From Chitinophagaceae bacterium (GTDB lineage Bacteria > Bacteroidota > Bacteroidia > Chitinophagales > Chitinophagaceae), in NCBI GenBank assembly GCA_017307755.1, contig JAFKGQ010000008.1:186001-250000 (forward strand): a stretch of DNA of 64,000 nucleotides, written 5' to 3'. Under the pieces are notes generated by a model, which saw nothing but the letters and a program-made list of their open reading frames with translations, was not told the DNA's origin and searched no databases. This document shows, one piece after another, positions 33,239 to 42,945 of the stretch. Each line of letters opens with the position of its first letter. Within the stretch, counting starts at the first letter, position 1. The position numbers were made by a program, and so were the translations under genes.

Positions 33239-34705
33239 TTACTTTTTTTTACCCCATACTGCGATACCCGCATTGTTCAGGCCTGTGAAAATAATAGTGT
33301 TTTTCTTGTTCTCCCAATCCCTCCCCTTTTGTACAAAGACTTTTTCGGTAGTCCCGTTACTCCACTTCAGCTGCAGCCAGGGAGCGCTGTACGTCCATGT
33401 GCTCGCGGCACTCCCGTTCAGGGTCCCATCCGCGGCAATGGTGAGGTCCTCCGATATCTGAAAATCCGGAGAAGTCTGCTCCGCGGAATAACCCGGCACC
33501 ACACGATAGTTCAATACGATCCTTTCCCAGCCGCCGGCCAGATCATTCTGCGAGATCAGCGAATCCTTCTCCCAGGCATACCGCTCGGGCGATGCGACAG
33601 GCCATCCATCGGAGGTCCAGAATAACTTCCGGACATGCAGGTCCATAAAATATTTGTCCACGCCCGGTCTGCCCTGGTGCGCGATAAAATACTGTCCCGC
33701 CCCATCATCAAATACGGTACAATGAGATACCCCCTGCCAGCCACCGTGACCGGAGAATTTATACGGTGCGACGATCATAGGGCCGTGATCCACATTGGTA
33801 TTGGCATCCACTCCGTCGTAATCATAAAATGGCCCATCGGGTTTATCCCCCCGCATCACACGCACGTTGTATTTAGTCTCCAGCCAGTCGTAGGCAATAA
33901 ACAAAAAGTATTTGTTTAATGATGTATTATATCTTAATTCAGGCCCTTCGATATTTCCATTGTATACACCCCCGGTAAACCCTCTGTTGGCGACACGACG
34001 TCCTTTATCCCCCACCGTCAGCGCCAGCCCCGTAGCAGGGTCCAGCTTCAATGAATAGATGCCGTCCCATGCCGACCCATACACCATCCAATGCTCGCCC
34101 GCACCCGTGACAAGGACGGAAGGGTCGATGGCATTTGTCTGCGTGATATTGTCGTTCTTTGATGTCACCACAATGTCCTTCTCCGTCCAGGGCCCTTCAG
34201 GACTGGCCGCCGTAGCCAGCCCGATGACGCTGAGCCGGGGCACGGCCGAAGACAACGAATAATACAGCCGGTATTCCGAACCCACTTTTACGACACAAGG
34301 CGCCCATAAAGCATCAAAGGGTGTGCCTCCGCCACTCTGTATAAAGGCCTTCCCTTTGGCGGGAAGGTCGTTAAAAACCCATCCTACATATTTCCATTCC
34401 ACCAGGTCCTTGCTCTTTCTGATCTGTATGCCTGAACGCACGGTAATGCCATAGCCGACGTCCGTACTATAGCAATAGTAATAATCACCCGCCTTGATAA
34501 TGGCAGGGTCATGCACGTTATAAGACCCCCATTGCAGATAGTTACTAAAGGGCGCCAGCGCGGCATACGTGTCGTTGATGGAATTGATGTCAAATGACGT
34601 CACAGGAGGGGTGACCACCGGCGGTGTGCCGCTGTCATTTCCCGGACCGCTCTTCGAACAGGACAGGACAAATACTGTCATCCAGCATAATAGGGTCTTT
34701 CTCAT
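33239..34705 (-). CDS. GH43 arabinanase lipoprotein with C-terminal beta domain
   Basis: This 488-aa protein has a lipoprotein signal (MRKTLLCWMTVFVLSCSKS, Cys about 16). The GH43 propeller (about 55-365) shows SYNVHDPAIIKAG (base Asp), TNAIDPSVLVTG (modulator Asp) and GNIEGPELRYN (acid Glu). A C-terminal domain of about 100 residues (from PERYAWEKDS) ends KNTIIFTGLNNAGIAVWGKKK. It fits the beta-sandwich or lipocalin-like extension of endo-arabinanases. As a lipoprotein it may act on the outer surface and produce oligosaccharides for SusCD. Its ATG overlaps the stop of the FG-GAP gene (ATGA). Confidence 0.92.
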   Translation of the reverse strand: MRKTLLCWMTVFVLSCSKSGPGNDSGTPPVVTPPVTSFDINSINDTYAALAPFSNYLQWGSYNVHDPAIIKAGDYYYCYSTDVGYGITVRSGIQIRKSKDLVEWKYVGWVFNDLPAKGKAFIQSGGGTPFDALWAPCVVKVGSEYRLYYSLSSAVPRLSVIGLATAASPEGPWTEKDIVVTSKNDNITQTNAIDPSVLVTGAGEHWMVYGSAWDGIYSLKLDPATGLALTVGDKGRRVANRGFTGGVYNGNIEGPELRYNTSLNKYFLFIAYDWLETKYNVRVMRGDKPDGPFYDYDGVDANTNVDHGPMIVAPYKFSGHGGWQGVSHCTVFDDGAGQYFIAHQGRPGVDKYFMDLHVRKLFWTSDGWPVASPERYAWEKDSLISQNDLAGGWERIVLNYRVVPGYSAEQTSPDFQISEDLTIAADGTLNGSAASTWTYSAPWLQLKWSNGTTEKVFVQKGRDWENKKNTIIFTGLNNAGIAVWGKKK

Positions 34706-37700
34706 TTTATATAAAATGTCTTTAGTTTACCGTCATTGGGCGCCGCAATCAGTATCCGCCCTCCCAACACCCGACCTGTCAAATCCATCCGTCCCACCCC
34801 TACCCGGACGATCTTCATATCCCTTATATCCCCGTCAAGAATAAGCCCGCTGCCCGCCACATCCATGGGTGTGAATCCCCCCTTCCCATCCCCTCTCAAC
34901 ACCAACCCATAGGAAGCATCATCCCTGCCATTACCCAACGAGGCCTGGTACTCATTTCCTCCCATCACCAGATCCACGTTCCCATCCTGATCCACATCCT
35001 CCGCCACGATGCTGTTCACCGGGGCAAATTGTGCTTGCAGGGGCAATACATGTGTCTTGAACTTCCCCCCTCCAAGGTTCTCCAGCCATATAGAAGCGGG
35101 TGTTTCACATGTCAATTCCGTCCATCCATCCGCACCAAAATCATCCTTCAACTGCGCCATGGTCACCACCGAATAATCTTTGTGTAATAAATATTTTTTC
35201 TTTACCGCAGGCACTTCCTGCGCCAACTGGTTCCTGTCGACACCAGGGTATAGCTGATACCCCCCTGACCCGTCCTTGATATAGTACGCCGGTATCAATT
35301 CCGATACCCCATTATTGTCCATATCTTTTGCATACAGCATCATCGGGCGCCCCGGCGCCACTCCATATTTATTGTTCAGCCCCATATTCCCCGCCACCAG
35401 GTCCATATCTCCATCCTTGTCGAGGTCCACCGCCTGCAAACAACGCCAGAGCCCGTGCATTTCAGGCAAACTCGCCATCTCCTCAAACCCATTGCCTTTA
35501 TTTCTAAAGAACCTTATCCCCATCCATTCCCCGCAAATCACCAGGTCCGGTCGTTTATCGCCATCAATATCCGTAAACACAGCTCCGGTGACCATCCCGG
35601 CGAGTGCCAGCGCGGGACAAACCGTCGCAGTCACATCCCTGAACTTCCCATGATCATTTTGTAAAATATAGCTCCGGGGTGACTGCGGATACCTGCCCGG
35701 AGAAACCCTACCCCCGATGAACACATCCAGGTCCCCGTCTCCATCATAGTCCGCCACCGCGATCGCCCTGGTCACATCCGTTATGACAGGTAAAGCATCT
35801 GGCGACAATACAAAATGCCCATGACCATCATTCAAATACAATCTCGGCTGATCGTACTTTAACACCCTGAACTCCGTGCTGCCGGCTGTAATCAGCAGAT
35901 CGAGGTCCTTGTCCCCATCCACGTCAAAAAAGATGGCGCCCAGATCTTCCTCCGGCTTTATTCCCTGTATAAGGTCCTCCCCGCTAAATCCACCATCCTT
36001 CCCCTGAATAAATATCTTCCCGGACTGATTGGCGGCGCCACCCACAAAAAGATCCTCAAGCCCATCCCCATTGACATCTCCCACCGCAATACAAGGCCCC
36101 ATTTGAGAATACTTCTGCAGGACAGGCTGATGATCCCCAAAATCATAATGGGGCGATTCGCTATGTGTAAAGTCGGGACCCGGCCGCTCTGAGAACAATA
36201 CATTTCCCTCCCTACCTTTCACTACCTCCGGACCCGGCCCCTCTCTATACCACACCGTAACCCACTGATCCGCCCTGACATTCCTCATCACCTGACTCAT
36301 CCCATCCGGCCATTGAACATACAGCGAATCAACAGACATAGCATCCCCTAAACCAAAATATAGCCGGCTGTCCACAGAGGAACAAAACCCCCGCACAGGC
36401 GATTGCTCCAACAACTGTCTTTTCCCATGGTCAAATACCATCACCTTACACCCGATACCACTGGTATTGCCGGCCGGCCCCCGCAATTGCACAGCCAAAA
36501 AATTATGCGTGCTATCTTTTGCGGACGCCCGTATATCATTTCTCCAGATAAAGGCGGCTTCATTAATATTATTTGTCACCAGGTCGAGGTCCCCGTCATT
36601 ATCCAGATCGACATACACCGCTCCATTAGCAATCGCCGGAACGGCGACCCCAGCTTGTCCGGATACATCACTAAAGACAAACCCTCCATTATTACGGAAC
36701 AAATAGCTTTTCATTTTGACACTGCCGTAATCGTCGAGGGTCTTACGCATGACAGCAATATCCCTCCTCCGTCCCAACCCGGACCTACCAAAGGTCCCAC
36801 CTCCCGAACCTCCTTCGCCAAAAACATAACTCCCCGTATATCCCCCCTCCGCGGCGGCAAACGTCGCATAGTCGTTGTTGGTCACATCCTTTCCCAGCCC
36901 ATTGGTGATATAGATATCCTTCCACCCATCGTTGTCCAGGTCGGCCATAAGGACGCTCCAGCTCCAATCCGTCTGGAAGACACCCGCCAGCTGACCGATC
37001 TCGCTAAAGAAAGGCACACCCGCCCGCACCCCATTATTTAGTTGCAACATATTTCGCACATAGCTGGGCTCATACCCAAACCGCTGCTGCATATCAAACT
37101 TCCCCTGGTCCGTAGCACTAAACATCATCTTCTTTCTTTCATTCGTCTCCGGCAGCATATCCACCACCGCCAGATCAGGTAACCCGTCGTTATTGATGTC
37201 CGCCGCATCCGCACCCATGCTATTATAGCTCTGGTGTCTCAGCGCGGTGGAGATCACATTGATAAAAGTCCCGTCCCGGCGATTGAGCCACAACAGGTCA
37301 TTAGCCAGATAGTCGTTGGCCACATATATGTCCGGCCAGCCGTCCCCGTTGACATCCGTCACCACCACCCCCAGACCATAGCCGTCCTCCCGGATACCCG
37401 CCGCACCCGACACATCATGAAAGACAGGATGCGTCATCCCCGCCGGCACGCCGTCATTCCTGTAGAGCCTGTCCTCCGCGGGAGCATTCCCGCTGGTGTC
37501 CTTTGGCCGCAGGTCATTGGCGGTATGGCTGTAGATCTGGTGATTGAGCAGATACATATCCAGGTCGCCGTCCTTGTCATAATCCAAAAATGCGGCTTGC
37601 GTGGAATAGCCCGTGTCCGCCAGCCCATACGCCTCCGCCTCCTCGGTAAAATGCATTTTCCCATCGTTGATAAAGAGCAGGTTCCTGCGCTTCTCAGCAT

Positions 37701-38100
37701 CAGGAGAATGGCTGACACAAACATAGATATCCGCATATCCGTCATTGTTGATATCCACCACACTTACACCCGTGCACCACGCCGCCGTCTGCAAACCCGC
37801 GGAAGCCGTAACATCTTCAAACACAAAACCACCTTTATTGATATAGAGCTTACTGCTCACCATGCTCCCGGCAAAGAACAGGTCAGGCAAACCGTCATTG
37901 TTAAAATCACCCACTCCTACCCCTGACCCATTGTACATGTATTCGTCTATAAACACGTTGAGCGAGTCGCTTTCCGTGATCGTATTGCTAAAGTCGATAT
38001 GCGTCTGCTCCGTCTTCATTAAAGAAAAATGCATCCCCTCCCGCCTGTCCCTGCAGGCGCACCACGACAACAAACACAACAATAGAGCGCACTGCTTCAT
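34702..38100 (-). CDS. FG-GAP/VCBS-repeat lipoprotein with ASPIC/UnbV domain, PUL-associated
   Basis: From ATG 38100 (MKQCALLLCLLSWCACRDR) the protein is 1132 aa with a lipoprotein signal. A 28-codon upstream extension lies inside the susD gene and is rejected. The body consists of many FG-GAP/VCBS repeats with D-x-N-x-D-G-x-x-D calcium loops (DFNNDGLPDLFFAG, DVNGDGWPDIYVAND, DKDGDMDLVAGN). These form one or two beta-propellers. An ASPIC/UnbV-type segment lies near residues 545-610 (NFLAVQLRGPAGNTSGIG). Its start overlaps the susD stop (ATGA). It is probably a surface lipoprotein that binds glycan or helps the SusCD complex; no catalytic motif is seen. Confidence 0.88.
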   Translation of the reverse strand: MKQCALLLCLLSWCACRDRREGMHFSLMKTEQTHIDFSNTITESDSLNVFIDEYMYNGSGVGVGDFNNDGLPDLFFAGSMVSSKLYINKGGFVFEDVTASAGLQTAAWCTGVSVVDINNDGYADIYVCVSHSPDAEKRRNLLFINDGKMHFTEEAEAYGLADTGYSTQAAFLDYDKDGDLDMYLLNHQIYSHTANDLRPKDTSGNAPAEDRLYRNDGVPAGMTHPVFHDVSGAAGIREDGYGLGVVVTDVNGDGWPDIYVANDYLANDLLWLNRRDGTFINVISTALRHQSYNSMGADAADINNDGLPDLAVVDMLPETNERKKMMFSATDQGKFDMQQRFGYEPSYVRNMLQLNNGVRAGVPFFSEIGQLAGVFQTDWSWSVLMADLDNDGWKDIYITNGLGKDVTNNDYATFAAAEGGYTGSYVFGEGGSGGGTFGRSGLGRRRDIAVMRKTLDDYGSVKMKSYLFRNNGGFVFSDVSGQAGVAVPAIANGAVYVDLDNDGDLDLVTNNINEAAFIWRNDIRASAKDSTHNFLAVQLRGPAGNTSGIGCKVMVFDHGKRQLLEQSPVRGFCSSVDSRLYFGLGDAMSVDSLYVQWPDGMSQVMRNVRADQWVTVWYREGPGPEVVKGREGNVLFSERPGPDFTHSESPHYDFGDHQPVLQKYSQMGPCIAVGDVNGDGLEDLFVGGAANQSGKIFIQGKDGGFSGEDLIQGIKPEEDLGAIFFDVDGDKDLDLLITAGSTEFRVLKYDQPRLYLNDGHGHFVLSPDALPVITDVTRAIAVADYDGDGDLDVFIGGRVSPGRYPQSPRSYILQNDHGKFRDVTATVCPALALAGMVTGAVFTDIDGDKRPDLVICGEWMGIRFFRNKGNGFEEMASLPEMHGLWRCLQAVDLDKDGDMDLVAGNMGLNNKYGVAPGRPMMLYAKDMDNNGVSELIPAYYIKDGSGGYQLYPGVDRNQLAQEVPAVKKKYLLHKDYSVVTMAQLKDDFGADGWTELTCETPASIWLENLGGGKFKTHVLPLQAQFAPVNSIVAEDVDQDGNVDLVMGGNEYQASLGNGRDDASYGLVLRGDGKGGFTPMDVAGSGLILDGDIRDMKIVRVGVGRMDLTGRVLGGRILIAAPNDGKLKTFYIK

Positions 38101-39662
38101 CCGTTGGCCGGGTTGGGCTTCAAATTCTTGTTCACATCCAGCTCCCCTTGCGGGATGGGTAAATATTCCTTGCCCGGTGTCCAACTGTTAAAATCCCTGT
38201 CATGACTTTTTAGCTCCGCCAGCTTTGCCGGATCATAGAACCATCCCCACCGGATGAGATCATTGATCCGCTGGCCTTCGATGGCAAACTCCAGGGCCCG
38301 CTCATGCGCCAGCTGATCCCGCATCTGCGCCTGCGTCATACCCGGTTTCACGGTGGCCAGATCAGGCAGCCTGGCCCTGTCCCTCACCTGCTGGATATAG
38401 GAATAGGCCTCGGGGGTCTTGTTCTGCTCATTCAATACCTCCGCATACATAAGCAGGATATCCGCATAACGCAACACCCTGTAGTTGATGCCCGACTGCG
38501 CCGCAACCTCCGTCGTCTTGCCGTTGCCCACGCCGTCATTGGTATATTTTCTGGGATAAATGGCTGTATCGGGATTCCACCAGGGTCTGGTATATGCCAG
38601 CACCGAATTGTCCGCAGGTTCATAGGATGCTATGGTCACCAGCATCCGCGGATCATCCTTGCCATCCACCGTCTTTTCTTTCTTATACTCATTATAGATC
38701 CAGCGGGTGGGCAGGTAGTCGGAAAAGCCCGCGCCCTCCATACCATAGGTGACGGAGATAGCCTGCACCTGTTTCCAGCTGGCGGTAGGATCACAGCACC
38801 AGTTGATGTCGGACCCCTGTCCTTCCGTAAACTGTACCTCGAACAACGATTCCGCATTGTTCTCCTTGAAGTCCCTGAAATTATCTCTGTAGTCCTGCAT
38901 CAGCGAGTACACGCCTGCCAAAGGACCACCAGTAAAGAATTTTTGGAACTGGGCGCCGGCATTCGTATAGTCCTTCCTGTACAAATATGCCTTACCCAAC
39001 AACCCCGAGGCAGCGCCTTGTGTCGCCCTCCCTATCTCACCCTTGTCGAGGCCGTCGACATTTGCGTAAGAGATGGGCAGATTGGCTTCCGCAGCCTTCA
39101 GGTCGGAAATGATCTGGTTCCACAGGTCATCCTCGGTGGCCGTCGCGGCAAAATAATCTTCCGGCGTCTCGGCCACTTTGGTGATGACAGGTACGATCTT
39201 AAATGTCGTAGCCAGATTATAATAGGCCAGACCCCGGAGAAAATACGCCTGTCCCAGTATCCTGTTCTTCTCCTGTGTGGACAGCACCGACTCCGGATAT
39301 TTACTGACATGCTCCAGCACCTGGTTGGCCCTGTTCACGATGAGATAATGATCCCGCCATATCCAGAATACGGGGGCGGAAGTGGAAGGGATGATAAACT
39401 CACCCGTAAGCACGAGGTCCAGCCAGGGACTGTCACCCGTAAAGTCATCCCCCCGGCTGTCCGTAAGCCCCGGGAATGAACGCATGTAGGTGCCATCTAC
39501 CGTCAATGCATTGTAAATGGCCGTACTGCCCGCATAAGCCTGTTCCCGGGTCTTCCAGAAGTCGGCCGTCGTCTGCAGATTGGGATTGGAAAGCTCCAGT
39601 TTCTTGCGACAGCCGGATAAGATGAAGACCAGACCCGCAAAGAGATATATTATTCGTTTCAT
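38097..39662 (-). CDS. susD: SusD/RagB-family outer-membrane glycan-binding lipoprotein
   Basis: This 521-aa protein has the lipobox LSGC (Cys about 18). The N-terminal SusD segment LELSNPNLQTTADFWKTREQAYAG has the family pattern. TPR-like helices follow (AYFLRGLAYYNLATTF), and the C-terminal RagB/SusD motif RYADILLMYAEVLNEQNK with QVRDRARLPDL is clear. SusD binds oligosaccharide at the outer face and acts as the lid of the SusC transporter. It lies 18 bp downstream of susC. The final GH set suggests arabinan oligosaccharides as ligand, which is inference from context. Confidence 0.96.
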   Translation of the reverse strand: MKRIIYLFAGLVFILSGCRKKLELSNPNLQTTADFWKTREQAYAGSTAIYNALTVDGTYMRSFPGLTDSRGDDFTGDSPWLDLVLTGEFIIPSTSAPVFWIWRDHYLIVNRANQVLEHVSKYPESVLSTQEKNRILGQAYFLRGLAYYNLATTFKIVPVITKVAETPEDYFAATATEDDLWNQIISDLKAAEANLPISYANVDGLDKGEIGRATQGAASGLLGKAYLYRKDYTNAGAQFQKFFTGGPLAGVYSLMQDYRDNFRDFKENNAESLFEVQFTEGQGSDINWCCDPTASWKQVQAISVTYGMEGAGFSDYLPTRWIYNEYKKEKTVDGKDDPRMLVTIASYEPADNSVLAYTRPWWNPDTAIYPRKYTNDGVGNGKTTEVAAQSGINYRVLRYADILLMYAEVLNEQNKTPEAYSYIQQVRDRARLPDLATVKPGMTQAQMRDQLAHERALEFAIEGQRINDLIRWGWFYDPAKLAELKSHDRDFNSWTPGKEYLPIPQGELDVNKNLKPNPANG

Positions 39663-39680
39663 GATTCTTTGTTTGAATGT

Positions 39681-42600
39681 TTAAAAGCTCACTTGTACAC
39701 CTATCAGCATGGTCCTGGGCTTGGGATAGCTGCCAAAATCAAAGCCCGGGTTAAATACGCCGGAGGTAAAGTCAGGGTTATATCCCTTGTACCCCTGAAA
39801 GGAATACAGATTCTGTACCGTTGCATATACCCTGGCGGATGCAATCCCCTTGATCAGGTTGTCCCTTAGCGTATAGCCCAACGACAGGGTATTGATACGC
39901 AGATAGGTGCCGTTCTGCAGCCAGCCCGGCCGGTTGGAATCCTGCATGTTGTTGGCATCGTCGTCGTTCAGTCTGGGAATGTCCGTATTCGTATGGGTAG
40001 GCGTCCACCTGTTCATCATGTCCGTACTATAGTTCAACGCCCCGGCCGAATGATGCAGATCTCTGTACATCCGGCTGTTGATAAGGAATTTAGCGCTGCC
40101 CGATGCACTGATGGCAAGATCGAATCTTTTATAGCCGGCGGAAATGCTAAGTCCATAATTGAACTTGGGTATGCCGCTGCCCAGGTAGGTCCTGTCATAT
40201 GCATCGATGACGCCGTCCGGCTTGCCATTGGGGCCGCTGATGTCCTTGTATTTTACATCCCCCGGCTTCAACGCAAGACCGCCGAACTGTGTCGCGTGAC
40301 TATTTATATCCGCCTGGTCTTTGAAAAGACCATCGTACACATAGCCAAAATGCTGACCCACCTCCTGGCCGATGGCCGTCTTGGCCCCAACGCCATAGAT
40401 CGGGGCATCGCTGCCGCCCAGCCTCAGCACCTTGTTGCTGACAGTGGACAGGTTGGCGGATATATCATAGGTGAATTCTCCCTTATGCTGATGCCATGCC
40501 ACGGTAAACTCCAGCCCGGAATTACGGAGCGTGGCGGCATTGATGGTGGGGTTGAGGTTCTCAAATCCTGTACTGGCCGGAATAGTGATCCCCACCAGCA
40601 CATCCGTGCTCTTGGCATAATAGTATTCCGCGGAGAAGTCCAGCCGGCCATTGAGGAGTGTAGCATCAAAACCCGCATTGGAGATGGTCTTGGTTTCCCA
40701 TTTGATGTCCGGAGAAGCCACCAGGGTTTGCAGGGCGCCGGTGTAGAAGTTGCCGGCAAATGTGTATACCACGCCCGGGTTAATGGTCCCCTGGAATTGA
40801 TAATCCCCGATCTCCTGGTTACCCAGCTTGCCATAGCTGCCCCTCAGCTTGAGGGAAGAAACAATATTCACAGGCACATGCCAAAATTTTTCATTACTCA
40901 GCTTCCAGCCCACTGACGCTGCCGGGAAATATCCATACTGGTTGGACGGGGCAAAACGGGAAGAACCATCCCGGCGCAAAGAGGCGGACAACAAGTATCT
41001 GTCATCATAAGAATAGTTCACCCTGCCGAAATAGGACTCCAGCGCATTCTCCGTCTGCCAGCCCTTGGATGAATTGGTCGCGCCACTGTTGATCACAGGA
41101 TAATAAGGTGCGGTAAAACCCTTTGCATGCGCATCCCGTTCGACAAAGCTGCCATATCTGTAGGATTGACCCACCAGGACCTCCACCGAATGTTTGCCAA
41201 AGATCTTGTCATAGTTCAACGTATTCTCTATTGACGCATTGGTAAAGACCCTTGAATTGTCATACAGCTCCGCATCCGGCTTGCTAAAGAACTTTCCCAG
41301 AAAAAATGGAGGCTGCCAGGTATAATCGCGCGTCACCGTCTTGTCATAGCTTACGCTGGTCTTAAATCGCAGGTGATGCCCGCCGCCATTGATAAGCTTT
41401 AGTTCCGCATAAGCATTGCCAAAGGTCCTGTCCACATCCACCCAGTTCACCAGGATGCTGTTGATACCGATCGCATTTAGCGAATTGGCCCCGTTGAACT
41501 CCGAGTTGCTGCCCCCAAAACCATTGAGCAGGGTAGAGTCACGCACAGGCATAGTAGGGATGGCGACCACGAGACTCCCAATCATGGGCGGTATGCCCCC
41601 CAGCAGGATATCGTCCCTGAATGTAAGCGTATTCTCATGCGAGTGTGTATAATTGAAGAATTCCCCTACCTTAAGGATACCTTTCTCGGCGCTGGTGTTG
41701 ATACGGGCCGTATAACGCTTGTAATCCGGTCCGTTGCCGACGAACGTCCCTTTCTGATCGTAATAGTCGAGGGCAAAATTATAGGTGCTGTTAGGCCCCC
41801 CGCCGGACATGCTGACATTATGGTTTTGACGGATGCCCGTTTTCATGCCTTCCTTCTGCCAGTCGGTGTTGATATTGCTCACATATCCCGGGTTAGTCGG
41901 GTCATTGGCGGGAAAGGGCGTCTTTCCTGCATTGACACGGGATTCGTTGTTCAGCGTCTGGTATTGCACCCTGTCCGTCACCTTTTGTTTTTGCCAGATC
42001 TTATCCACTCCATAATATCCATTATACGTGAGCTTCATTGGTGTATTCTTCCTGCCTGTACGCGTAGTCACGATGACGACGCCATTGGCCGCAGCCGCGC
42101 CGTAAATAGCGGCCGCCGAAGCATCCTTCAACACCGTCATGCTCTCGATATCGTTGGGGCTCAGGTCCCGGATGCCGGCGCCGGGCACTCCATCCACCAC
42201 ATAGAAAGGTTGAAAACCACCAAAGGTGCTAAAGCCCCGTATACGCACACTGGGCACCGCCCCCGGCTGACCATCGCTGTTGACGGCCACACCAGCAGCC
42301 CTGCCCTGCAGCAACTGGGACATATCATTAGTGGTGTACTTCCTGGCATCCGCCATATTCACGGTCGATACCGCACCCGTCAGATCCTTCTTCCGCTGAG
42401 TGCCATAACCTATCACCACCACATCATCCAGGGAGGTGGCTTTGCCTTTGAGCGAGATCATCACAGCGCCATTGCCCGCGACCACTTCCACAGGCTCATA
42501 CCCGACGGAGGACACCTGCAGCGCTTCCCCGGGCGAGGCCGCAATGCTAAAACCGCCGTCCTCTCCGCTGGTGGTAAATATTTTTTTGTTCTTGACCTTG

Positions 42601-42728
42601 ATGGTTGCCCCTTTTACAGGATTGCCGACCGAGTCTTTGACCAGACCGGTAATCTTCCCCTGGGCTAGTGCAGATTGGCAGATCGCCAGCATGACGATCA
42701 CAATCAAAAATGAGGATACTTCTTTCAT
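39681..42728 (-). CDS. susC: SusC/RagA-family TonB-linked outer-membrane transporter
   Basis: This 1015-aa protein has a signal peptide (LIVIVMLAICQSALAQ). A carboxypeptidase-regulatory-like domain lies at about 25-100. The SusC linker motif DDVVVIGYGTQRKKDLTGAV is followed by the plug (LLQGRAAGVAVNSDGQPG, then IRGFSTFGG, FYVVDGVPG, IESMTVLKDASAAAIYGAAA). The rest is the barrel, ending FGSYPKPRTMLIGVQVSF. It takes up oligosaccharides with energy from TonB/ExbBD. It is the first gene of the arabinan operon, and a split two-component system is encoded divergently, which probably activates it. Confidence 0.97.
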   Translation of the reverse strand: MKEVSSFLIVIVMLAICQSALAQGKITGLVKDSVGNPVKGATIKVKNKKIFTTSGEDGGFSIAASPGEALQVSSVGYEPVEVVAGNGAVMISLKGKATSLDDVVVIGYGTQRKKDLTGAVSTVNMADARKYTTNDMSQLLQGRAAGVAVNSDGQPGAVPSVRIRGFSTFGGFQPFYVVDGVPGAGIRDLSPNDIESMTVLKDASAAAIYGAAAANGVVIVTTRTGRKNTPMKLTYNGYYGVDKIWQKQKVTDRVQYQTLNNESRVNAGKTPFPANDPTNPGYVSNINTDWQKEGMKTGIRQNHNVSMSGGGPNSTYNFALDYYDQKGTFVGNGPDYKRYTARINTSAEKGILKVGEFFNYTHSHENTLTFRDDILLGGIPPMIGSLVVAIPTMPVRDSTLLNGFGGSNSEFNGANSLNAIGINSILVNWVDVDRTFGNAYAELKLINGGGHHLRFKTSVSYDKTVTRDYTWQPPFFLGKFFSKPDAELYDNSRVFTNASIENTLNYDKIFGKHSVEVLVGQSYRYGSFVERDAHAKGFTAPYYPVINSGATNSSKGWQTENALESYFGRVNYSYDDRYLLSASLRRDGSSRFAPSNQYGYFPAASVGWKLSNEKFWHVPVNIVSSLKLRGSYGKLGNQEIGDYQFQGTINPGVVYTFAGNFYTGALQTLVASPDIKWETKTISNAGFDATLLNGRLDFSAEYYYAKSTDVLVGITIPASTGFENLNPTINAATLRNSGLEFTVAWHQHKGEFTYDISANLSTVSNKVLRLGGSDAPIYGVGAKTAIGQEVGQHFGYVYDGLFKDQADINSHATQFGGLALKPGDVKYKDISGPNGKPDGVIDAYDRTYLGSGIPKFNYGLSISAGYKRFDLAISASGSAKFLINSRMYRDLHHSAGALNYSTDMMNRWTPTHTNTDIPRLNDDDANNMQDSNRPGWLQNGTYLRINTLSLGYTLRDNLIKGIASARVYATVQNLYSFQGYKGYNPDFTSGVFNPGFDFGSYPKPRTMLIGVQVSF

Positions 42729-42757
42729 ATAGCGTTAATTTGGGGTTTAATACGTGT

Positions 42758-42789
42758 CAATTTTACGTTTATTCATCCGGGCAAAACAA
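42758..42789 (-). promoter_or_regulatory. Candidate susC promoter and TTGACACG motif
   Basis: On the minus strand TTG (42787-42789) is followed after 21 bp by TAAAATTG (42765-42758). The latter matches the Bacteroidota -7 element TAnnTTTG at 7 of 8 positions. The start codon is about 30 bp further. The -7 element runs into TTGACACG, the same core as in the 21-bp arrays at 14461 and 25655, here as a single copy. Confidence 0.4.
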
Positions 42790-42886
42790 CGACGTATCGC
42801 AATCGTCACGTATGTCGCGGTGAAGGTGGAAAAAATATTTTTCTTCCTTTCGCCGGATCGTCTCAACTTTTCGATAAAACTTCTCA

Positions 42887-42921
42887 TTTTGGTCCAGGAT
42901 TTTCCAATATCACTATATTTA
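42887..42921 (+). promoter_or_regulatory. Candidate promoter of the sensor kinase gene
   Basis: TTTTG (TTG at 42889-42891) is followed after 22 bp by TATATTTA (42914-42921). This is one mismatch from the Bacteroidota -7 element TAnnTTTG. The TTG start codon at 42946 lies 24 bp downstream. Confidence 0.4.
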
Positions 42922-42945
42922 TGTGCCAGAACCAACTCTATCTAA

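Noticed and set aside
38304..39479. 391-codon plus-strand frame
   Set aside because: It is entirely antisense to susD, whose family motifs and signal are clear. It is a shadow frame of a GC-rich gene.
41637..42668. 343-codon plus-strand frame
   Set aside because: Antisense to the N-terminal part of susC, including its plug domain; no own motif.
34702..42728. Possible frameshifts in the susC, susD and FG-GAP genes because of overlapping ends
   Set aside because: Each protein has full length and complete motifs; ATGA overlaps are normal operon coupling.
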